NCBI RefSeq assembly: GCF_048544455.1
Contig: NC_133526.1
Coordinates: 8,510,001 to 8,574,000, forward strand
Direction: 5' to 3'
DNA: 64,000 bases
Source: Silene latifolia
Taxonomy: Eukaryota > Streptophyta > Magnoliopsida > Caryophyllales > Caryophyllaceae
Shown: piece after piece, positions 1-11,200 of the stretch
Layout of the letters: the number at the start of each line of letters is the position of its first letter
Position numbering within the stretch: position 1 is the stretch's first letter
Made by a program: the position numbers and the translations under genes
The notes under the pieces: model-generated
What the model was told of the DNA's origin: nothing
The model's input: only the letters and a program-made list of their open reading frames with translations
Databases searched by the model: none

Positions 1-3000
1 TATCTTCTGCGATCCTTTTTATCTTCTCGAGAGACTGCGGTCCTCCTAGAACTCATTCATCGGTTTGTACTTCATTATCGGAGTCATCCAAGTCGTCTCG
101 GCCTATGTGTCGCCCACCATGCCGATGGCCTCAGTAATGCTTTTGGCATTCCTGATGTCCACCAGCACGGTTCGACTGATATTCTTGATGGTTGAACGGC
201 AAGTTTTGAGAGAGCGTCGGCTCGATTGTTCTCGGACACAGGAATGCATAGTATTTGGAAGGATTTTAACTTCGAAGTGTCGGCTTTTACCTTTTCCAGG
301 TATCTTACCATTCCGTCGTCCCGAGTCTCGTACTCTCCTCTGATTTGATTAGCCACTAAGAGTGAATCTGTTTTCAAAATGATGTGTTCTCGCCCTAAGA
401 GCTACTCGGCTAGCTCGACTCGGTTATCACCGCCTCGTATTCGGACTCGTTGTTTGAGGCCGAGAAGGTAAATTTCAAGGCGTACTCAAACTCGTCCCGT
501 TTGAGCTGATGATAAGTATGCCGACCCCTGAGCTGTTCGCCGTGGAGGATCCGTCGGTGTATACCTCCCATACTCCGGGGCTTTGCTCTTCTCGGTATGT
601 GCACTCGGCCAGAAATCGCCGGTGCTGTCCTTTTATTGAGGGCCTCGGCTTGTCTGCGAATGCCGAAGCCGGATAGCTCTCTTCGCCCATTTGATGAGCC
701 TGCCGGATTGCTCAAATTTTTCCAATGCTTTCTCCAACTACTGGTCGGTTAAGACCGTCACGGGATGTGCGTCGAAGTAGGGTTTCGATTTCCTTGAAGC
801 GGCGACGACGGCAAAGGCTGCTTTTTCAATCGGCGGGTAATTTCTCTCGGCGGCAACGGTGTATGGTGACAAAGTAGATTGGTGCTGTTGCTTGTCCTCT
901 TCTCTCGACGATCACGATCACGTGGCCGAGGTAATCGCTATGTATAGGTACAAGTGTTTCCCCCGATCGGCCAGGACGGGGTTGGGAGAGTCGAAGATGA
1001 GCTTTCGATTGTTTGAAAGCCGTGCTCGCTCCTCCCCCCCGAAGTCTTTATTTCCCTTCAACACCTTGAAGAATGGGGTGCTCTTGTCGGTGACCGAGAA
1101 ATGAAACGGGCTAGAGCCGCCATCCTCCCGGTCGATCATGACCTCTTTTCGATTCCTCGGCTCCGGCAGTCTAGGATCGCTGGACTTTGTCCGGATTGGC
1201 GTCAATTCCCCCCGGCGCCGACAAGTACGCCGAGGAACTTACCTGCTCGGACACCGAAGTTGCATTTCATTGGGTTGAGCTTCATCTTGTACTTCCTTAG
1301 TGAACAAAATGTCTCGTGCAAATCGGCTAAGTGTTCGCTGTCGGACTTGCTTTTTACAATAGCATCGTCGACGTAAGTCTCAATGTTTCGCCCTTTTTGA
1401 TTTTGGAACACTTTGTCCACCAGTCTTGTGTAAGTTGCACCGACGTTCTTTAAACCAAACGGCATCATTTTGTACATGTATGTGCCGTTAGCGATGATGA
1501 ATGCGCATTTGGGCATGTCTTCCTCGGCCATGAACACCGATGATACCACGAGAAGGCGTCCAGCAGGCTCAAGATAGTGTAGCCTGCGCCGTCGCGTCGA
1601 TTAAACTATCTATTCGAGGCAAGGGATAACAATCTTTGGGGCATGCTTTATTAAGATTGGTAAAATCTACGCACATCCTCCATGCCCCCGATGATTTCCT
1701 CACCATTACAACATTAGCTAACCACTCGGGATAGGTACAAGGCATGATGAAACCCGCCGCCAAAGAATTTATCTACCTCGGCTTTGATGGCCTCATCCTT
1801 CTCGGAGGAGTTCCTCATCCTTTGCTTGACAGGCGAGCGGGTGGGAGTACGTTCGACTTGTGAACAATTACCTCCCGGCTCACGCCTGGCATCTCGGCCG
1901 CGAGTAGGCGAAGACGTCTTTGTTCTTTCTCGGCGGATCTAGGAGTGCGGCTCTGAATTTTGGCACCGAGTTGACACCGATAGTTACGGTGCGGCCTGGG
2001 TCAATCTCTACCTCTTCGGTCTCCGCTCCTTCGACCATGCCGACGGTGGTATCCATGCGCTCGCCCTCCTGTTGCAAGGACGGGCTCTTCCCCTTCTCGA
2101 CTTTTTTTTTCCACTTTGATGGATTGCATGTTGCACCCTTTGGCGGACACTTGGACATTGACCACTTCGTCCTTTTCGTTCTTTGAAACGAGCTTATGCG
2201 CTTCCCCCAGGTCCGAGACGTACATCAATGTCGAGCCGGACGGACATTACTTGCATCGGCCTCGCTCGGGGGTGACTCGGCCTATGAGAACGTTGTAGGC
2301 GGACGAGCCGTCAATGACCACGAACTCGGACATGACGTTCTTGGCCGCACTTCCCTCACCGAACCTCACCGGCACTGATTGACCCTAGGGTACCAGGCCG
2401 GCCCAAGAAAAGTCGTACAACGGGATGGTGCGGGGCTCAAGTCTTCAACCTTCGAGACCGAGGTTGAGAAAGCATTCGCCGTACATGATGTTTGTGTAGG
2501 CGCCCGTGTCGACCAGCACCTCTTCACCAGGTGGTGGGCTATGTCCAAGTGGACTACGAGCGGGTCGCTGTGAGGGGCGATGACTCCTTCGTAGTCCCTC
2601 TTCCTAATGGTTATATCGGGGATGCTGGAAGCGGGAGTCGCTGTGTTGGGCACAAAGTTGATGGCCTGATACAGCTCGTTCAGGTGTCGTTTGTGCCCAT
2701 GAGCGGACCCACCGTTCTCGTTGCCCCCGATGACAACATGGATTACTCCTATCCGTTCGAAGACGGATTTCTTATCTGAACCGCCGGCATCAGTCTTTTG
2801 ACCTTTGGCGACATACTTGCCGAGGCTCCCCTTCCGGATCAGTTCCTCAATGGCATTTTTCAGATGCCGGCAGTTGTCCGTAAGGTGACCGGTGTGGCCG
2901 TGGTACTCACAGTACTGGCTCGTGTCACCGTCACTCCTCGGCACGGGTGGCCTCTCCCACTTCGACCCTCGTTCTTGCTCGGGCGAAAACCTCGGCGCGG

Positions 3001-3640
3001 ACACGACCGGTGGGGTGTGATCATTGTACCGCTTCGGCGGTTCGTTCGAACTCCACCGGCGTCCGCCGAGTTCGCTTCCCGGTGGACTGTCGACCGTGAC
3101 CTATTATCGTCACGGCGTCTTTCATCCGGTTGTCCTCCCGTGGCTTTTTCTTTTCGAGTGCTCGGCCTCGGGCTGGGCCTGCCCGTGTTTTGTGGTAGTC
3201 CTCCACCTTAATGGCTTGATCGGCCATTTTCTGGCGAGTCTAATCTTTGGCCGCCGCACTTGATGAGCTCATTCTTTAGGTCTCCTCTCGAGACCTTTCA
3301 TCGCCGCGAAGGTCGCTGGTTCATTGCTTCGCTCACGAATCTGCTGAACCTTGGCGTCGAACCTCTTCACATAACTTCGGAGAGATTCGCCTCCTTCCTG
3401 TCGATAGTCGGAGGTCCGAGGTCTCCACGGCCCTCCTCTTGTTGCGGAATACTTGGGCTAGGAACGTGTCCTTCGTGTCGGCGTAAAGATACCGACCCGT
3501 CAGGTAGCCCCTTGTACCAACTTTGTGCCATCCCATGCAGTGTCGTTGGGAAGATTCGGCACCAAACTTCATCGGGTTGCTCCCATACTGACATGTGAGA
3601 CTCGTAAGCCTCGACAGACGGCGCCAATAAAAAAAGAACA
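1..3640 (-). mobile_element. Ty3/gypsy LTR retrotransposon, internal part, broken
   Basis: On the minus strand, from right to left, I see gag-like sequence (about 3640-2400, with a CCHC zinc-knuckle region near 2900), a protease-linker region, reverse transcriptase (about 1763-1200, with a YVDD active-site box) and RNase H (about 715-84, with a VYTDGSS start and an ADALSKL end). The RNase H resembles the extra archaeal-type RNase H of the Tat/Ogre branch, but the branch call is an inference. A GGCGCC-containing stretch near 3620-3630 resembles the primer-binding region that follows the 5' LTR in such elements. Integrase would lie beyond the left window edge. The element is a fossil with multiple breaks. 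No LTR is seen at either side inside the window. Its GC content is clearly higher than that of the flanking DNA. Confidence 0.9.
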
Positions 3641-5120
3641 TGATTTTAGTTGCCTAAATCACTCAAAAAATTGAAAATCCGACTCATTTGGAAAAACATC
3701 ATTTCCCTTTTATTTTGCAACGCCTTTTTCTACTCCTTTAGTGATGAATAAAGAGTGTTGCTCGGCTTTTTCTCATCAAACATAATTTAAATACATAACA
3801 AGTAAATTTGCTTCGTATTTTTCTTCTTTTCTATTTTTTTTTTTTTTTTTCAAAACCTCTTTATTCAATTTCCTGCCAACAATAAATACAAATGTTCCAA
3901 AACAAGTGAAGTGAATTCAACTTCACCAAATTAGGACTCAATACCTCCAACTCATGCAACCACAACCATGACAACTTCTTGATCGGGGAAGGATGTTTTT
4001 GGAATGTAGTTGATATAGTAGGTTCCAAATGGAAAGGCAAGGCTCAAAGAGGTTAAACAAAAGGTTGTCCTAATCTAGAGGGTAGAAACAAAGCTTAATT
4101 TGGCAATGTGAGGTTAAAACAAGTATATGCAACGAGTTTGTTTCAAAATTGTACAAAAAAATGAACACCTCATGGTCTAAGGGCGGAATGACACGTTTAT
4201 GCGTATGAACATGACACGTCTCGCGAGGAGACCTACTCACAATCCTAAACGGGGGTCAGGTATGAATGTACCGACCCATAGGAGGCTCTAAACCTCACAT
4301 GTATGTAGTTATGTCGAAGTATAAGCCTAGCCTACGGTCCTCTTGGCCTCACAAGGCGGTCAACACTTTTCTTTCAAGCCTCATTTCCCGTATATAACGA
4401 GGAAGTCACAAGGTGCAAGCCAATGGGAGGGGGAAGACATGGCCAAGACAATATCATCATTGAGGGTATCATGCTCTCTTCCTAGACCATATTTTGTTTT
4501 AAAATATGTACAAACTGTAAATAAAGCAACAAAGACATATTCACAAGATACGAAATGCATTTCTAAGTACTAGCAACATAAATAAACATGCAACAATTGT
4601 CTAAACCTAGCAGCACGTAAGTAACACACACCAAGTTCCAAAATGGGACATCCTCATCAACATAGCCCATCCTCCTCCATATATCCAACAGTATAAAGGA
4701 AAAGAATAGTAAAGGAGAAAGAGATAGGAAAGATTAAACCGCGCGGTCTTCTAGTCTCATAATGCCTCAAATGTTCCGTATGTGCCTGCGCCACTTGTTA
4801 GACAAACATATATATACAACGCAATGTTTTTTGAAATTTTCTCAAATTTACAAATAAATATACAAATATACACAAAGTAGATATTTCCCTCCCACACTCA
4901 AAATTTACATCGTCCTCGATGGAACGAGATGTAGGGAAGAAATAGGAAAAATAAAAGACATGTTTTTGTATTTTTAAATAATAAAATTTCCTCCTCACAC
5001 TTATTTATTTACATAATTTCCAATGAAAATAAATATGTGGAAGAAATTCGGAAATTAAATACATATTTTTGGGTTTTTAATTTTTTTCAAAGAAAAAAAA
5101 CATGTTTTTGGGTTTTAGAA

Positions 5121-5152
<32 letters not shown>

Positions 5153-5291
5153 CGATTAGCTTGAAAAAACCTGGCACCTCAAACCCTCCTGTATCACCAG
5201 TTCATCACCACACACATGCGATGAAAAACAAGAACAACATCATCAACTAACAATTAAACTTATTTTTTGGACACAAATTAGCTGTTTCACC
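3641..5291. other. intergenic region, AT-rich, no gene recognised
   Basis: No coding region is convincing here. There are T-runs near 3834-3850 and a long one near 5127-5152, the latter about 140 bases before the synthetase start codon. The stretch 4150-4470 is less AT-rich and looks repeat-like, but I cannot assign it. The promoter and 5' UTR of the downstream gene must lie in the right part; I see no TATA box I would defend. Confidence 0.5.
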
Positions 5292-8200
5292 ATGTTTGTC
5301 ATCAACAGGATGTCCACCTCTTCCACCATTACTACTCTATCTCTTTTCTCCAATTCTCGTCGTCTCTTTTCTCATAAACCCTCTTTTTCTTTTAAAAAAC
5401 AACCTTTGTCATTTTCTGCTTCGTTTCAATCATTAAACAACATTCACAGAAATGGGTTCTGCACTTCTACTTCTACTGCTGTTGCTTCTTCTGAAACAGT
5501 TCAGACTGATGATTTGAATGTCTCTAATTTGTCTCAACTTAGGATTAAACTTCCTACCAATGATTCTTCTAATACCCTCCTTCGTATTCGTCATACTGTG
5601 AGTTTTTCCGTTATTCTTTGTTTTTATCTTTCTATTTTGCTTAATTTGTTGAGGAATTATGAAAAATGATGGGAGTAGTATTTGGTCAATGCAAATTTAG
5701 AGCCGATTTTCATCTCGGGTCATTCAGAAACCGCCTCTTTGCGTAGCATAGATGTACCCTTTGAGGCATTGAGGCATTGTTCTTCATCTGTCAGGAGGGA
5801 TGGAAATTGCAATTATTATTGGATGGAATTTTAGCTGAGATGTTTGATTGTATCCTTGATTTGATTTTTATTGGATATTTCAATTTTGTGAAGAAAAGAT
5901 GAAAACTTGAATTGGGTCTATAAAATAGATGAATATCCGAAATGGGTCACTTGGAAATGACCTCTCTATACTTGCAAAGGAAATGATGAGTGCTTCTGAG
6001 CTCCTGACCGCTGCGAGTGGGAGTCTCTTTATTGGGGTTGGAGTACTGATGATGAATGAAGAATTGAGTGTCGTGTTTATTCGATTTTGTCTGATTGTTT
6101 GAATACAAAGCGGAGTTCTTTATCAAATACGAAGTACAATCTTTTCCTTATATTTAGCTTCGTGCCATCCAAGTGAAATTTTAAGCTGCTGTTCACTTTC
6201 AAGCTATCCACAGCCTTATTAATGTCTGTTGTTACTGGCGTTACTCTGTCTGTGTATGCAAAAATTGGCTCGGTTCTTATTTTTATTGTCAATTTCAACT
6301 ACTTGCGTATCCTGGCACTCTTGCTTACATTTTTACCTCCCTATTGTCCTCCATAGTCCATAACGACAATCTTGTAAACTGATACTGATTGCATAGTATA
6401 TTTGATATGGTCTATCTTGATGAACTGCGTTTTTGGGCTAGCACATGAACTTGATGGTTGTCTAACTTTCAAGTCTTTTCTTCTCCATGTTTTCTCATTC
6501 CTTCAGTCGTTTTATTGCTGAGAGTCCTAGTTGTTGTTCTACTACAATTTTTAAGAGATCCGTCATGAGTGGGTAAGGGCGCAGGTTTATATTTTATACT
6601 TTGTTCTCTTGCCAGCTTGAAGTTAAATCTTAAATTTTAATGCAACAATGTGTTATATTCCGAATAGCGTTCTAATGAGAATATTTTTTTATTACTTACA
6701 AGTTAGCTCTTTTATTTTGTTGATTATGTGTAACTGTGCTGTTATGCTTATTTGCAGTGTGCACATGTGATGGCAATGGCTGTTCAGAAGTTGTACCCAA
6801 ATGCCAAAGTGACAATCGGACCATGGATTGATAATGGTTTTTATTATGACTTTGATATGGATCCTATAACAGACAAAGACCTGAAGAAAATTAAGAAGGA
6901 GATGGTCAGTCAACAATTCTTTCTTTTAATGAGTAGAACTGATATAGTTGGGTATAAGTATTTATCAGATAATTGTTTCAGGGTACAGAATTCATTTCTT
7001 ACGTCATCTGTAGGAGCGCATCATTGGTCGAAATTTCCCACTTGTTAGAGAGGAAGTTACCCGAGATGAAGCACAGAAGAGAATAATGGCGCAGAATGAA
7101 CCTTACAAATTGGAGATTTTGAACAGCATAAAAGAGGAGCCCATTACAATCTATCATATCGGTAAGACTTTTCATAATTTATGTTTTACAGTTTTCTGTA
7201 ACATCATTTTCTGCAATCAACTCATAGTACAATCTGGAACAATTTAATTAAAGAGTAATTTTTCTGTTACATCGAATTGTTTATGTTTACTTCTTGCACA
7301 AATATTAAGAAAGTGGGGTATCTCTACTTTTCATATGCTTATTTACCAAAATACCATCATGTCAGCCCCACACCGGTTTGCACCCACACACCAGAAAGTA
7401 CAAAAGTAGATAAGGAAGGATATGTGGGTCATTCAATTGATCAAAAGATATCCATATTAGAAAACGTAAACAATCAAATATAATGGCCTAAAATAGAACA
7501 CAAACAATTCAATTGAACGGAGGAAATATATTATTTGTGGGTTTAATTTGCTTGAATGGAAGGATTTGGTGGAAAAGGAGGAGGGGGAAAGGGAGGAGGA
7601 CAAAATATCTTGTTTGGTCAGCAAGTGTGGTTGATGAGGAATGGACGGGGAGGGAAATGTGGATGGGTGAGTGAGTGACACCCCTAAGCGTCGCTATCTA
7701 AAACGTGAAAATTAACTATTTATAATCCTTAGTGCAAATAAACAAGAGTATAATGACAAGAAGGCTGAACCCTAGAGAAGGAATGATTCTACTAACTGAG
7801 TTTAAATGTGTAATTAAGACAACTAAGAAACAACAACAACAACATTACCCCAGTGCCTCAATGGCTCCCGCAAATTGCGGGGTAAGGGGGGGTCGGATGT
7901 ACGCAGCCTTACCCTTGTGTTAGCAACACAAAGAGGCTGTTTTCGAATGACCCAAGATGGAAATTGCGTCGAGAACTGCATCGAAGGACCGCTACTTCAC
8001 AAAAGAAAGAAGCGTAGCCGCTTTAGTGAGCCATTTTGATTTATTCCATTATAATCCATAACCAAAGAGTAATGAGTCTTTGGCTCCATTGGAAATATGG
8101 AATTAAGACAACTAAGAAAACTTAGAGAAAATACAAGTAAAGGGGTTTTCGATTGATTTGGTTGCAAGAGTAAATTCAAATAAGAGTAACAAACAAGTAA

Positions 8201-11200
8201 GTGAATAAAGTAGTGAAATTTATCAATAAGAGAGAAATACTTGGCATAATCTATCTCCCTTCCCAATCAATCCAAAATTGACAATCTAGAATAGATGGAT
8301 CTTGTTTTTGAGGCTGTGTTATCAGTTGCTTAATGGTTCAATGCTGGTTGTTTTCTTTCTCTAATTCTTTATACTTGTAGGAGATGAATGGTGGGATCTT
8401 TGTGCCGGACCCCATGTTGAATCTACTGGAACTATCAATAGGAAAGCTCTTGAGCTCGAATCCGTTGCTGGTGCGTACTGGAGAGGGGATGTAACTAAGC
8501 CAATGTTGCAGAGGATTTATGGCACAGCTTGGGAAAATGAAGAACAGTTGAAAGCTTACCTTCACTTCAAAGAGGAAGCTCTGCGCCGGGATCATAGGCG
8601 TCTTGGCCAAGATCTCGACCTGTTTTCAATACAGGTAGCACTTCGTGCCATCTTTGCGTGCTGTACAGTATCCAGACAGTCCTTGAAACATTGCACCTTA
8701 TTGAATATCATCATGTTGATTCCATTATCATGGTTTTATTCTTGTTAAATTTTACGTTTTCTTGCTAGGTAGCTTGCTTTGAGTAGAAAACTCCTAAACT
8801 TGATGAGACTTATTCCCACCTTTAACCGCCAACTGCTAAATGCCCAATCATCCTTAGTTTCTCTTGCTAGTCAGAGGGAAATAGGAATTAGGCCATTAGG
8901 GTTAATCAAGCAGGGCTTTTTTCGGTATTTAACTTTATCTGGTATAGTGTGATCTTGACCAACCAGTGAACCTAAGTCAAACTTGAGATATCATCAAATG
9001 ATCCCGAGTTATCTGAAAATGAAATTAATATGCATCAAAATCCTGGCTTTTGGTGGAAGCTCATTTTGTGCATGTCGAGGTTGTTCAACCTGGACTTCGG
9101 CCCTTGGGGAAGCTGGAATGAATTTGTTCAAATTGTTGAGAACCGTAAGCGAGCACACGCCACTAGCTGATCTGTTGTAGTTAGAGAGAGATGAATTAAT
9201 CTAGGATAGAGAAGAATGCTGCTTAAGAGAAACAAAGATTGAAGTTACAAGCTCTTGACAAATGCCCTTACAGTTAATGTTCATGTTTGTGAGAATAAGA
9301 ATTTATGAAAAATTAGACTCTAAAACCGTTGGTTTGGGTGATGGTACTCGCATCTGTTTTGGGCATGGGTCTAGTTAAATTAGGATTATCTTCTGGTAAT
9401 TTCATAACATTGGCATCGTTTTATCATGTTTCCGCACCCATACGCACACATACAGGCGCGCCCACACACACGCTCTCGCACACACTCGCACGAGTGCACT
9501 CACATCCACACGCACGCGCGCACCCACATCCACAGGCACATACACACCCACTCACACCCACGCCCGCCCGCCTGCGCACCCACACACCCACCCACGCGCT
9601 CGCACACACAGACACATACCCGTGCGTGCACACAACACACACACAAACGCACATGCATACGCGCCACAGAAGCACACACAATTATAATATTCGGCCTGTA
9701 GCACATCCACTTACCCAGATTTTGTTCTGTGTATTGCTACTTTCGCTTAATACAACTAATATCTGCAAAATGAGCACCTGGCAGTTAAATACTTGAATGT
9801 GAAAATTATTCAGAGCAGTTGGTTTAAATAGTACTGACGTCAATTCTTTGAATTTCAAAAATATTTTGTAAACAAGTGTACAAGTGGGGTTTGAATATAG
9901 TTTAGGCCTTAGGGTATGTAGGTAAAATAGGTGAACCATACACTCACATTGCTATTTTAATTACATCATGTAATAGTCATTCCATTTTTCAACTTTTCAC
10001 AATATAATAGACATAGTATTCAAATTGATTTTGGCAAAAAAGTAATACTTCAGTTCCAAAATTGGAGTAAATAGTGAATTATCTGTGATATCACAGGAAG
10101 ACGCTGGTGGAGGGCTTGTTTTCTGGCATCCTAAGGGTGCAATTGTGAGGCACATCATTGAAGATACATGGAAAAAGTTGCACATTGAACGTGGATACAG
10201 TCTGCTCTATACTCCTCATGTGGCAAAGGCAGATCTATGGAAGATAAGCGGTCACCTTGATTTCTACAAGGAGAATATGTATGATCAAATGAATATCGAG
10301 GATGAACTTTATCAACTACGACCAATGAACTGCCCTTACCATATTTTGGTCTACAAAAGGAAAATGCACTCTTATCGAGATTTTCCTATCAGAGTGGCTG
10401 AGCTTGGAACGGTATACAGATATGAGTTGTCTGGAGCCTTACATGGCCTTTTCCGTGTTAGAGGCTTCACACAGGTGATCACTTTTCTGTGGATCATGAT
10501 TTTTCTTTTATCTTCTCTTTCAAATTTTGTTCGCTTAATTGAAAACTTAATTTGGAGAGGTAAACATATAAGTCTAGCGGGAAAAAAGGGTGTGTAAACA
10601 TTCTTATTTTGGCCCGTGCTTTATTGTTTTTTTTTTTCCCTTCTTTTTTCGTGTGTTGAAGTTATTTACGTACTGTTTTCTTATCTGTTAAATGTTGTGG
10701 AAAATTCTGATTCCGTAAGGGGACTTTTGCTGCTGGAGTTATTTGTTTGACATGTTGTAATCTGTTTTAGGATGATGCACATATATTTTGCTTAGAGGAT
10801 CAAATAAAAGACGAGATAAGGGGAGTTCTAGATCTTACGGAGCAGATACTACTCCAATTTGGTTTCCATCAATATGAAGTGAATCTATCGACGAGGCCAG
10901 AAAAATCTGTAGGAGATGATGATATATGGGAAAAAGCTACATCTGCTCTCAAAGATGCTTTACATGATAAAGGTTGGGGATATGAGATTGATGAAGGTGG
11001 TGGTGCCTTTTACGGACCAAAGATAGATCTCAAAATTGAAGATGCACTTGGAAGAAAATGGCAGTGTTCAACAATACAGGTAAGTGACAAGTTATTAGTT
11101 GATTGTTAGTTTCAAACTCTTCTTTCGCCATTAATGCAGTAACATAAAAGAACCCTGCTGTTGGTCTCTTGACTCTCATTTTGTGTAAAAACTCTCTTTT

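Noticed and set aside
2798-3598. Plus-strand frames with Pro/Arg/Gly-rich products
   Set aside because: Shadows of the minus-strand gag region of the gypsy fossil.
9329-9796. His/Thr-rich and Cys/Val-rich open frames on both strands
   Set aside because: Translations of the CA/CG repeat inside a synthetase intron.
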